The notes under the pieces are model-generated. The model was not told where the DNA came from and did not search any database. It saw only the letters and a list, made by a program, of their open reading frames with translations. The position numbers and the translations under genes are program-made. This document shows positions 1 through 6,011 of a stretch of 9,673 nucleotides of DNA, piece by piece. Each line of letters begins with the position of its first letter. Within the stretch, counting starts at the first letter, position 1. This DNA comes from an uncultured Ignavibacteria bacterium (GTDB lineage Bacteria > Bacteroidota > Ignavibacteria > Kapaibacteriales > UBA2268), in the NCBI GenBank assembly GCA_903911805.1, contig CAIWET010000517.1, forward strand, positions 1 to 9,673, written 5' to 3'.

Positions 1-18
1 AAAAATTATTAAGTTTAA

Positions 19-681
19 ATGATTTGCCCAAATTGTCATCTTGAAATAGGAAAAGAAAATATTAATGTTCAAACTGATGTTGCTCATTGTTTGCACTGTA
101 ATTCTTTGCTCAAACTATCAAATATTGTAAAATTAGTAGATAATGATTTTAATCTTTTTAATCATCCTGAAGGCACTTGGATTAAAAATCAATTTAATTC
201 CATTGTTATAGGTTCTACAACTCGTTCTCCTATTGCATTCGTGCAGCTACCATTTTTGACAATTTGGTCAGGTGCAGCTTTTTAGAATTTTTTTATAAGG
301 GCTGATTTATTTAAGGAATTCAATTTAATTGCATTTATATTTTTTATGGTCTTTTGCTTATTTGGATCAGTATTTTGGATTTTTACATTTATGAATATTT
401 GGGGTAAAGTAGAAATTACACTTGATATTAAAGGAGGTGCGATATTTACTGGAATTGGAAATATTGGATTTACTAGGGAATTCAAATGGGATGAACTTAA
501 ATCGATTATTGAGACTCCTGGAAGATTTTATTATAATAATATTTTTGCAAATCAAATAAGAATCGAAACAAAGGTCAATTCAATTTATGTAATAGGAATT
601 AATAGGAAGAGACTTTCATATATTCTTAATTCTCTAAATAAAATTCATTCAAATATTAAAATTTTAGGAAGATTAATTTAG
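19..681 (+). pseudogene. Zinc-ribbon membrane protein gene interrupted by an in-frame TAG
   Basis: One reading frame runs from ATG 19 to the TAG at 679-681 and is broken only by a TAG at 283-285 (codon 89). The part before the stop has two CxxC pairs (C3, C6, C24, C27), typical of a zinc ribbon, then a hydrophobic stretch ending at the stop. The same frame continues after it with a long hydrophobic segment (about residues 106-130, rich in F, I, V and W), then a soluble beta-rich tail with the run IWGKVEITLD and a WDEL motif. The two halves read as one protein of about 220 residues: N-terminal zinc ribbon, two membrane helices with the stop in the loop between them, and a C-terminal cytoplasmic domain. 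It resembles uncharacterised FCB-group membrane proteins of this layout; I cannot assign a function. The second half has an internal ATG at 346 but no good ribosome-binding site. A nonsense-inactivated gene is likeliest; readthrough or sequencing error is possible. Confidence 0.55.
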
Positions 682-691
682 TAGTTTGATT

Positions 692-840
692 ATGCCCTAA
701 CAACTTATCCAAAACTATATCGATAGCCAAAAAGAGCCAAAGCGCAGCGAAATGCTGATTTTACATAATCGAATTCTGCTATAAAAGACATAAATTTAGA
801 AATACTTGATGAAGCTGTTAAATATGGATTTGGAGATTGA
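692..840 (+). pseudogene. Remnant of a DUF1801-like small protein gene, internally deleted
   Basis: Two short protein-like segments are fused out of frame. From ATG 692 the frame reads M-P-stop, then QLIQNYIDSQKEPKRSEM and LILHNRIL, up to about 781. From about 778, in a different frame, it reads AIKDINLEILDEAVKYGFGD and ends in TGA at 838-840. From memory of the family, the first segment matches the amino end of DUF1801-type proteins (QNYI..Q.EPKRS.M..LH..IL) and the second matches their carboxyl end (LKDIN...LE.AI.YG). The central part of the domain, probably 80 or more residues, is missing. The third codon TAA (698-700) looks like a CAA-to-TAA change. The gene is therefore dead by nonsense, deletion and frame change. 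The family call rests on recalled consensus, not a search. Confidence 0.5.
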
Positions 841-998
841 CAATCCGAATTTTTATTATTAGTCATTTCTTAAAATTCATTAGACCCATTAAAAATAATA
901 TTAAATTACTTATCTTTTTGTTCTCATAGATTTACAATTATTGAATAATAATAAACATTATTTAACGTTTACTGTTAATATTGATATAAGGAGTAAAA
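841..998. other. Intergenic leader of hicBA; no gene seen
   Basis: This AT-rich stretch has stops in every frame and no RNA-gene-like structure. It must hold the hicBA promoter, but no convincing -35/-10 pair or Bacteroidota-type TTTG/TAnnTTTG pair stands out. A short 5-bp inverted repeat, TTAAC (962-966) and GTTAA (974-978), sits 20 nt upstream of the hicB start and could be an operator half-site pair, but it is too short to be meaningful alone. The only clear signal is the AAGGAG ribosome-binding site at 988-993, five bases before the hicB ATG. Confidence 0.4.
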
Positions 999-1214
999 AT
1001 GAATTTTAATGTTGTTTTAGAAGAGGCTGAAGAGGGCGGGTTTAATGTAATTGTTCCTGCACTTGATGGCTGTTTTACACAGGGTGATACCGAAAAAGAA
1101 GCATTAGAAAATGCAAAAGAAGCTATTTTGTGTTATTTAGAGGGATTAGAGAAATTAAATCAAATATATTCAAAACCTCAATATAAAATCCATCAATTAA
1201 GTTTAGCTATATGA
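999..1214 (+). CDS. hicB: HicB-family antitoxin (short, single domain)
   Basis: This 71-residue protein has the HicB amino-terminal domain, a degenerate RNase H-like fold. Visible landmarks are the opening beta strand (FNVVLEEAEEGGFNV), the PALDGC motif, the TQGDT turn, and a helix EALENAKEAI followed by YLEGL. In known HicAB systems this protein binds and blocks the HicA mRNA interferase and often represses its own promoter. There is no carboxyl-terminal ribbon-helix-helix or helix-turn-helix domain, so this copy may not bind DNA itself. The start is supported by AAGGAG at 988-993 with a five-base spacer. Its stop overlaps the hicA start (ATGA at 1211-1214), giving the order antitoxin then toxin, the reverse of E. 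coli hicAB. The family call is firm; activity is inferred. Confidence 0.88.
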   Translation: MNFNVVLEEAEEGGFNVIVPALDGCFTQGDTEKEALENAKEAILCYLEGLEKLNQIYSKPQYKIHQLSLAI

Positions 1215-1426
1215 GTAAATCTTTTTCTGGTAATGATTTGATAAAGGCTCTAAGAAGACTGGGTTTTATTATTGATCATCAAAGGGGCAGTCATATTTTC
1301 TTACATAATATAGAAATTAATAAAACCATAATAGTTCCTAATCACAAAGAAATAAAAAAGGGTACTTTACATCAAATTCTAAAACAATCTAATTTATCTA
1401 TTGAAGAATTAAAAAATTTAATTTAA
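1211..1426 (+). CDS. hicA: HicA-family mRNA interferase toxin
   Basis: This 71-residue protein has the HicA/YcfA double-stranded-RNA-binding-like fold. It shows an opening SGNDLIKALRRLGF helix, the RGSH motif with the predicted catalytic histidine at residue 28, a beta strand TIIVPNH, and a carboxyl helix with GTLHQILKQ and SIEEL. HicA toxins cleave mRNA independently of the ribosome until neutralised by HicB. The length and all hallmark residues are intact, so the toxin should be functional. The gene has no Shine-Dalgarno sequence of its own and overlaps hicB by ATGA, so its translation is probably coupled to the antitoxin's. After it come 66 bases, including a pyrimidine-rich stretch, before the cysS ATG, with no clear terminator hairpin. 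Confidence 0.88.
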   Translation: MSKSFSGNDLIKALRRLGFIIDHQRGSHIFLHNIEINKTIIVPNHKEIKKGTLHQILKQSNLSIEELKNLI

Positions 1427-1492
1427 TCTTTCCCCCCTAATTCCTTTTTTCTTTCGTCATTTATTTATTATAGTATTTTGAAAATTGAAAAA

Positions 1493-2950
1493 ATGAAAAT
1501 TAAGCTCTATAACTCGTTAACAAAATCTACTGATGAATTCACTCCAATTAATGGGAATGAAGTGAGAATGTACTCTTGTGGACCTACAGTGTACAATTTT
1601 GCTCATATTGGAAATATGCGTGCTTTTCTTTTTGCTGACTTTTTGCAACGCGTTTTGCGTGTAGTTGGTGAGCACGATTTGAAGTGGGTGATGAATATTA
1701 CTAATATTGACGATAAAACTATTCGCGATAGCCAACCTGGTAGCAATGCCTGGCTTGGTGATATGGGAAAACAAACAGATAATCCATTAGAGAATTTGTT
1801 AAATCTGACCAAGTTTTATGAAAACGAATTTTTGAAAGATATCGCAACTCTAGGTATTAATCCTGAACATTTTTATTCAATGCCCAAAGCAACTGAATAT
1901 ATAGAAGAAATGAAGGACCTGATTTTAAAAATTATCGACAATGGTATTGCTTATGTGTCTGATAATTCCGTTTATTTCAACGTAAATGAATGGCGCAAAA
2001 AAGATATTTATGGTAAATTGAAAAAAATAGATTTTGACAATTTTCTCCAAGGTGCCAGAGTTGATGCCGATACTTACGAACGCGAACAAGCTAGCGATTT
2101 CGTACTCTGGAAAGGTAAAAAAGAAAATGAGCCATTCTGGGATTTTGAGATTAATGGAGTAAATGTTCCTGGTCGTCCTGGATGGCACATTGAATGCTCG
2201 GCAATGGAAAAAGTACTTTTAGATTTACCATTCGATATTCATACAGGCGGAATTGATTTGAAGTTCCCTCATCACGAAGATGAAATTGCTCAAAGCAAAG
2301 CTGGATATGGAATTGAGCCTACTGCTTTTTGGTGCCACAACGAATTTTTGGAAGTTGAAGGTCAAAAAATGAGTAAATCCCTTGGCAATTTCTTCACTTT
2401 AAGAGATTTGCTTAATAAAGGTGTAGATGCCAAAGATATTCGTTTGGCAATGCTTTCAACTCATTATGGAACAAAATATAATTTCACTTTTAAAGATGTG
2501 GAGGCAACTCGCAAAGCAAGATTGAGAGTTCAGGAATTTATTTATACACTTTTTGATGAACAATTTGGAACAAAAGAAGTTTCTATTGATGATTTGCAGA
2601 ACAGCGTTTTTGTTCAATTAGCTGATGATTTACATTCACCAAAAGCACTAGCGGCAATCTTTACGATTATTAATAATCATAATGCTGCTGAATTGACAAA
2701 AGAATCGAAAGATCAGTTAATAAATCTTTTCGCTAAATTGAATGATATTTATGCTGTTTGGGAGATCACTCCAAGACCAGCAGAAGAAAAACAAGAAGCA
2801 CCAGTTGAAGTTATTGAATTGGCAAACCAACGCTGGCAAGCAAAAAAAGACAAAAATTGGGGATTGGCTGACGAAATAAGAGCAAAAGTAACATCACTTG
2901 GTTGGACAATTAAGGACACAAAAGAGGGCTTTGATCTTGTGGCTAACTAA
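1493..2950 (+). CDS. cysS: Cysteinyl-tRNA synthetase
   Basis: This class I aminoacyl-tRNA synthetase charges tRNA-Cys with cysteine in the cytosol. The catalytic Rossmann fold carries the HIGH-type signature HIGN at residues 38-41 and the KMSKS loop at 292-296. The active-site zinc ligands are all present: C29 (in SCGPTVYN), C235 (WHIEC), H260 and E264 (FPHHEDE), matching E. coli C28, C209, H234 and E238. The carboxyl part is the helical DALR and tRNA-binding region, ending with WGLADEIR and LGWTIKDTKEG. At 485 residues it is longer than the 461 of E. coli; about 15 extra residues lie after DDKTI, around residues 75-100. I chose ATG 1493 over the in-frame TTG at 1478 because family members begin just before LYNSLT; neither has a strong ribosome-binding site. 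The end probably overlaps the next gene. Confidence 0.97.
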   Translation: MKIKLYNSLTKSTDEFTPINGNEVRMYSCGPTVYNFAHIGNMRAFLFADFLQRVLRVVGEHDLKWVMNITNIDDKTIRDSQPGSNAWLGDMGKQTDNPLENLLNLTKFYENEFLKDIATLGINPEHFYSMPKATEYIEEMKDLILKIIDNGIAYVSDNSVYFNVNEWRKKDIYGKLKKIDFDNFLQGARVDADTYEREQASDFVLWKGKKENEPFWDFEINGVNVPGRPGWHIECSAMEKVLLDLPFDIHTGGIDLKFPHHEDEIAQSKAGYGIEPTAFWCHNEFLEVEGQKMSKSLGNFFTLRDLLNKGVDAKDIRLAMLSTHYGTKYNFTFKDVEATRKARLRVQEFIYTLFDEQFGTKEVSIDDLQNSVFVQLADDLHSPKALAAIFTIINNHNAAELTKESKDQLINLFAKLNDIYAVWEITPRPAEEKQEAPVEVIELANQRWQAKKDKNWGLADEIRAKVTSLGWTIKDTKEGFDLVAN

Positions 2951-4376
2951 ACTCAAGAATTCTGATGAAAAATTAATACTTTATTGCTCAATATTTGTGT
3001 TAATTTTTTCTAGAATAATTGCATCATTGATAATTCCGGTTTATGATGATGCTTATATTACTTATAGGTATGCCGAAAATTTAAGTAATGGTCTTGGCTT
3101 AATTTATAATAGTGGTGAAAATGTATTAGGATTAACAACGCCAATTTGGGGTTTGGTTACTGCTTTTTTTTCATTTATAGGGCTTAAATTACCAAATTCG
3201 GCTCTAATTTTGAATATTATTTTAGATGGTTTATTGTTATTTCTCACTCAAAAAACTATTTTTAAGAAACAAAATAACGCATTTTTGCTCTTTGCTATTT
3301 TTTATTCCATAAGTCCAATGATTTCCAGAATCACTATTGGTGGAATGGAAATGAATTTGTTTTTAATAGGAATTTTAAGCGCAATTTATTTTTACAATCA
3401 AGACAAAAAAGTGATTTCGATTGTTATTGCTTCAATTTCATATTTTATAAGACCTGAAGCTGTATTTTTAGTTTTAGCATTGATTTTAATCGAGTTTATT
3501 TCTGGCAAAAAAGCTAATGCTTTTTATTTTGGATTACTTTCACTTGCTATTGTAACTCCTTTTTTGATAATAATTTATAATTATTATGGTTCATTTATCC
3601 CTCAGTCAATTAGCTCCAAATGGGGATTAGAGAAAGGTCCAATGCTAACTTCTTTTCTTGATTTGATAGGTAAGGATATATTAGCAAATACCCTTTTTCC
3701 ATTGGCTTTATTAGGAGCCTTTCAGAAAATAAAAGAGAATAATTTAGTAAGAATTTATTCAATTTTTGCACTCATCTTTATTGTGATTTATACATTACTT
3801 AGAGTAAAAATATGGTCTTGGTATCCAGCACCAATTATCTATTTACAATTCGTTTTAAGTGCTTTTGGTTTATCATTTTTTATCAATAAATATAGCAATT
3901 TTAAAATAGTACAAATTATTGGGAAATATCAATTTGTTTTAATGTTTGTTCCTCTTGTTATATGGGGCGGATTAAAGTATCATTACAAGCAAGATAGTGT
4001 TACAGCGAATATTTACAAACCTTTGACTGACTATTTTCAAGACATTAAAGATAAAGAGAAATTATCAATTTTTGCAAATGATATTGGCATAATCGGATTT
4101 GCATCAAATTCATACATTTTTGATGCTGAAGGATTAGTTTCACCATCTAGAAAAAACTATAAAATTTATAGTGATATGATTGAGAATAATAACTATAATT
4201 ATCTTTTTTTAAATGTAAATTTAGTAAATATAGATTTGATGACTAACAAATTTAATAGCAGATATTTTCCAATTAAGAGGTTTGCAAAATCTGGCGATAC
4301 AACATTATTTCCTGATAGACAATCGCTGAATAATGCTTGGAGTCAAGATTATATATTATATAAGAGAAAGATTTAA
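2937..4376 (+). CDS. GT-C fold multi-pass membrane glycosyltransferase
   Basis: This predicted inner-membrane protein of about 479 residues has roughly ten hydrophobic segments and belongs to the GT-C superfamily, which uses lipid-phosphate-linked sugar donors. After the first membrane helix (about residues 13-33) comes the signature DDAYITYRYAENL with the acidic pair D37-D38, then NGLGLIYNSGENVLG and TTPIW. This pattern is shared with PMT/ArnT-like enzymes and mycobacterial AftB-like arabinosyltransferases, where the Asp in the first extracytoplasmic loop is catalytic. The carboxyl end returns to a soluble domain with FANDIGIIGF and FDAEGLVSP, also typical. Acceptor and donor are unknown; cell-surface glycan or LPS work is an inference. 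No upstream in-frame ATG exists. I chose TTG 2937, eight bases after AAAGAGGG (2921-2928), which overlaps cysS by 14 nt; TTG 2931 or 2898 are alternatives. It is probably co-transcribed with cysS. Confidence 0.8.
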   Translation: MWLTKLKNSDEKLILYCSIFVLIFSRIIASLIIPVYDDAYITYRYAENLSNGLGLIYNSGENVLGLTTPIWGLVTAFFSFIGLKLPNSALILNIILDGLLLFLTQKTIFKKQNNAFLLFAIFYSISPMISRITIGGMEMNLFLIGILSAIYFYNQDKKVISIVIASISYFIRPEAVFLVLALILIEFISGKKANAFYFGLLSLAIVTPFLIIIYNYYGSFIPQSISSKWGLEKGPMLTSFLDLIGKDILANTLFPLALLGAFQKIKENNLVRIYSIFALIFIVIYTLLRVKIWSWYPAPIIYLQFVLSAFGLSFFINKYSNFKIVQIIGKYQFVLMFVPLVIWGGLKYHYKQDSVTANIYKPLTDYFQDIKDKEKLSIFANDIGIIGFASNSYIFDAEGLVSPSRKNYKIYSDMIENNNYNYLFLNVNLVNIDLMTNKFNSRYFPIKRFAKSGDTTLFPDRQSLNNAWSQDYILYKRKI

Positions 4377-4382
4377 ATTCTA

Positions 4383-4394
4383 AGAATCGATTCT
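4383..4394. repeat. 12-bp perfect palindrome between convergent genes
   Basis: AGAATCGATTCT is a perfect palindrome in the 41-bp gap between the glycosyltransferase stop (4376) and the toxin stop (4418). An overlapping alternative stem, TTCTA (4391-4395) and TAGAA (4399-4403), lies beside it. Neither is GC-rich or followed by a T tract, so this is a weak candidate for a bidirectional terminator and might be chance. Confidence 0.3.
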
Positions 4395-4417
4395 ACAATA
4401 GAAATAAATTAGTGAGT

Positions 4418-4681
4418 TTATAATTCATAATGCCCTTTAACTGAAATAATTCTAACTTCATCGTCAATTATTTGATAAATAAGTCTATGTTCTTTATTGA
4501 TTCTTCTCGACCAGCAATGTACCAAATTGTGTTTTAGAGGTTCTTGTTCACCAATCCCATCAAAGGGAGTTCGTTCAATTGCTTCTATTAATTTTGCAAT
4601 TTTAATGAATATTTTTTTATCAATTGATGACCATAAAACAAAATCATCAAATGCTTTCGAATGAAAAGTAATCTTTTTCAT
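4418..4681 (-). CDS. yoeB: YoeB/Txe-family mRNA endonuclease toxin
   Basis: This 87-residue protein is a close relative of E. coli YoeB (84 residues), a RelE-superfamily toxin that cleaves mRNA in the ribosomal A site. Diagnostic runs are the FDDFVLW helix, RRTPF-type ERTPFDG, EPLKHNL, WSRRI and EHRLIY. The catalytic set aligns with one residue of offset: E47 (E. coli E46), R66 (R65), H84 (H83) and Y85 (Y84). The usual HY carboxyl terminus is followed here by two extra residues, EL, which could affect the terminal active-site residues. The gene begins two bases after the antitoxin stop and has no Shine-Dalgarno sequence, so translation is probably coupled to it. It is convergent with the glycosyltransferase gene. 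The family is certain; toxicity is inferred from intact residues. Confidence 0.93.
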   Translation of the reverse strand: MKKITFHSKAFDDFVLWSSIDKKIFIKIAKLIEAIERTPFDGIGEQEPLKHNLVHCWSRRINKEHRLIYQIIDDEVRIISVKGHYEL

Positions 4682-4683
4682 AA

Positions 4684-4911
4684 TCAGATAAGTTCGGTCA
4701 CTAATTTATTAAATTCATCATTAGTAAAACTAACAGCATTATTACTATTATTTAAGTCATTGACTCGATATTCAATTTCATTATCAGAAATATTATTGAT
4801 ATTATCTAAGGTTACAACAATCTTAATATTACGATTATGATAAATTGACTTTAATGAATTAATAAAATTTATATCTAACAAATCAGCGTTAACTTTATAT
4901 GTGCTTGTCAT
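4684..4911 (-). CDS. Putative antitoxin of the YoeB-type toxin
   Basis: This 75-residue acidic protein sits directly upstream of the toxin (two-base gap), in the standard antitoxin-toxin order. It does not show the Phd/YefM sequence usually paired with YoeB. The amino half (TYKVNADLLDINFINSLK, then IKIVVTL) looks like the short beta-helix-beta start seen in small FCB-group antitoxins. The middle is an Asn/Asp-rich linker, and the end (SFTNDEFNKLVTEL) is a helix that would wrap the toxin. No clear DNA-binding motif is visible. The start is supported by GGAGAG on the minus strand (4915-4920), just ahead of the ATG. The antitoxin role is inferred from position and size; the family is unrecognised. 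Confidence 0.7.
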   Translation of the reverse strand: MTSTYKVNADLLDINFINSLKSIYHNRNIKIVVTLDNINNISDNEIEYRVNDLNNSNNAVSFTNDEFNKLVTELI

Positions 4912-4960
4912 TTTCTCTCCAATTTAATCTAAAATTTATAAACGTAATTTTTTAAAATAT

Positions 4961-4999
4961 ATTATAGTTTTAGAAAAGTTGATTTGTCTTTTCTAAAAC
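4961..4999 (-). promoter_or_regulatory. Candidate promoter and operator of the YoeB-type TA operon
   Basis: On the minus strand a perfect TATAAT occupies 4966-4961, with AAGACA 18 bases upstream (4990-4985) as a possible -35. A perfect 12-bp inverted repeat, GTTTTAGAAAAG (4967-4978) and CTTTTCTAAAAC (4988-4999) with a 9-base spacer, abuts the -10 box and covers the spacer and -35. That is the expected geometry for a TA autorepression operator. A start near 4954 would leave a leader of about 43 nt before the antitoxin ATG. The sigma-70-like reading is uncertain if the host uses the Bacteroidota-type promoter. Confidence 0.45.
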
Positions 5000-5017
5000 C
5001 ATGTTTCGTTTCTTTTC

Positions 5018-5050
5018 AGATGGGCTCCACCTCAAAGGTGGGGTCCATCT
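5018..5050. repeat. GC-rich 15-bp hairpin element
   Basis: Arms 5018-5032 and 5036-5050 pair over 15 positions, 13 Watson-Crick and two G-T wobbles (5024/5044 and 5026/5042), around a 3-base loop. The stem core CCACCT/AGGTGG is much more GC-rich than its surroundings. No T tract follows on either strand, so it is not a canonical terminator. It lies between the atp terminator and the TA promoter. It could be a dispersed palindromic repeat unit, a transcript-stabilising hairpin, or a backup stop for the atp mRNA. Confidence 0.45.
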
Positions 5051-5054
5051 TTAG

Positions 5055-5085
5055 AAATAAAAAAAGGAGCTAAAAGCTCCTTTTA
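5055..5085 (-). terminator. Intrinsic terminator of the atp operon
   Basis: AAAAGGAGCT (5062-5071) and AGCTCCTTTT (5075-5084) form a perfect inverted repeat with a 3-base loop. On the minus strand the GGAGCT stem is followed by seven T residues and then ATTT, the classic Rho-independent form. It lies 23 bases beyond the atpG stop, which marks atpG as the last gene of the operon. The plus-strand T run is shorter (four). Confidence 0.9.
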
Positions 5086-5107
5086 ATAAAATTCATTTTA
5101 AAGAATA

Positions 5108-5989
5108 TTAGTTATTCAATGCCTCGGCACCACCAACAATTTCAAGCATTTCTTTAGTAATTGCTGCTTGACGTTCTCTGTTGTAAACCAAATTCAAACT
5201 CTTTATTAAATCATTTGCATTCTTTGTAGCATTTTCCATTGCAATCATTCTGGCTGCTTCCTCAGATGCGCTTGATTCGAGCAAAGTTTTCCAAACTTGA
5301 ATTTCTATGTGTTTTGGTAACAAAACGTCAAGAATTTCAGCTTGATTTGGCTCAAAAATATAGTCTGCATTTGTCGCATTTGCGCTTTGTGCTGCAGCTT
5401 CAATCGGGAGCAACTGAATCATTTTTGGTATTTGATTAATCAAATTTTTAAACTCATTGAAATAAATCATCACTCTGTCGTAATCGCCAGCAATAAATCC
5501 ATTTGAAACGTGTTCACTGATTTTTTGAGCTGATGAAAAATGCAATTTTGCAAATATTCCTGCAAATTCCAATGGGTAATTGAGTTTTTCTCTACTTAAA
5601 AACTGAACTGCTTTTTTGCCAACAGGAATTAAAGTAATATTTACATCTTCGCCAATAGATTTATATTCTTCGGTTAAAAATTTCGAGACTAATCTGAATA
5701 AACTGGTATTAAAACTGCCGCACATACCTCTATCAGAGGAAACAACTACTACAGCAATGTTTTTTACGTTTGGTCTGGATTGAATCAATTCGTGTGAATA
5801 ATTTTCTCCAACGGTAGCAACTAAATTTTGCATCATTTTAGCAAGATTATTTGTATAAGGTCTTGCTGAAACAATCGCATTTTGAGATCTCCTCAATTTA
5901 GCTGCTGCCACCATTCTCATTGCCTGAGTAATTTTGGCTGTGCTAGAAATTGCACCAATTCTTCTTTTAATATCGCGTAAGGTAGCCAT
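5108..5989 (-). CDS. atpG: F1 ATP synthase gamma subunit
   Basis: This 293-residue protein is the central rotor shaft of the F1 sector, turning inside the alpha3-beta3 ring. The amino-terminal helix (ATLRDIKRRIGAISSTAKIT, then QAMRMVAAAKLRR) and the carboxyl-terminal helix (ARMIAMENATKNANDLI, then LNLVYNRERQAAITKE and EIVGGAEAL) form the coiled coil. Between them is the Rossmann-like domain with VVVVSSDRGMCGSFN. Length is close to E. coli (287). The start is preceded by AAGGGA on the minus strand (5994-5999). It follows hldD by 22 bases instead of following atpA directly, and is followed by a terminator, so atpD and atpC are not in this operon. A split atp gene set is common in the FCB group. 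Confidence 0.97.
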   Translation of the reverse strand: MATLRDIKRRIGAISSTAKITQAMRMVAAAKLRRSQNAIVSARPYTNNLAKMMQNLVATVGENYSHELIQSRPNVKNIAVVVVSSDRGMCGSFNTSLFRLVSKFLTEEYKSIGEDVNITLIPVGKKAVQFLSREKLNYPLEFAGIFAKLHFSSAQKISEHVSNGFIAGDYDRVMIYFNEFKNLINQIPKMIQLLPIEAAAQSANATNADYIFEPNQAEILDVLLPKHIEIQVWKTLLESSASEEAARMIAMENATKNANDLIKSLNLVYNRERQAAITKEMLEIVGGAEALNN

Positions 5990-6011
5990 AATTTCCCTTA
6001 ATCGTGTTTAA

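Noticed and set aside
283..285. TAG as pyrrolysine or selenocysteine-like recoding
   Set aside because: TAG also ends this same gene at 679-681, no recoding structure is visible, and neighbouring decay makes simple nonsense far likelier.
282..555. Minus-strand open frames opposite the zinc-ribbon gene
   Set aside because: They are low-complexity Ile/Asn-rich shadows with no ribosome-binding site, and the plus-strand frame has clear protein character.
962..978. TTAAC/GTTAA inverted repeat as the hicBA operator
   Set aside because: Five-base arms are expected by chance in DNA this AT-rich, and the HicB copy has no DNA-binding domain.
1517..2188. Minus-strand open frames within cysS
   Set aside because: They overlap a fully supported cysteinyl-tRNA synthetase and show no family features.
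5239..5439. Plus-strand open frame inside atpG
   Set aside because: It is antisense to the conserved gamma-subunit carboxyl region, with no start signals or recognisable domain.
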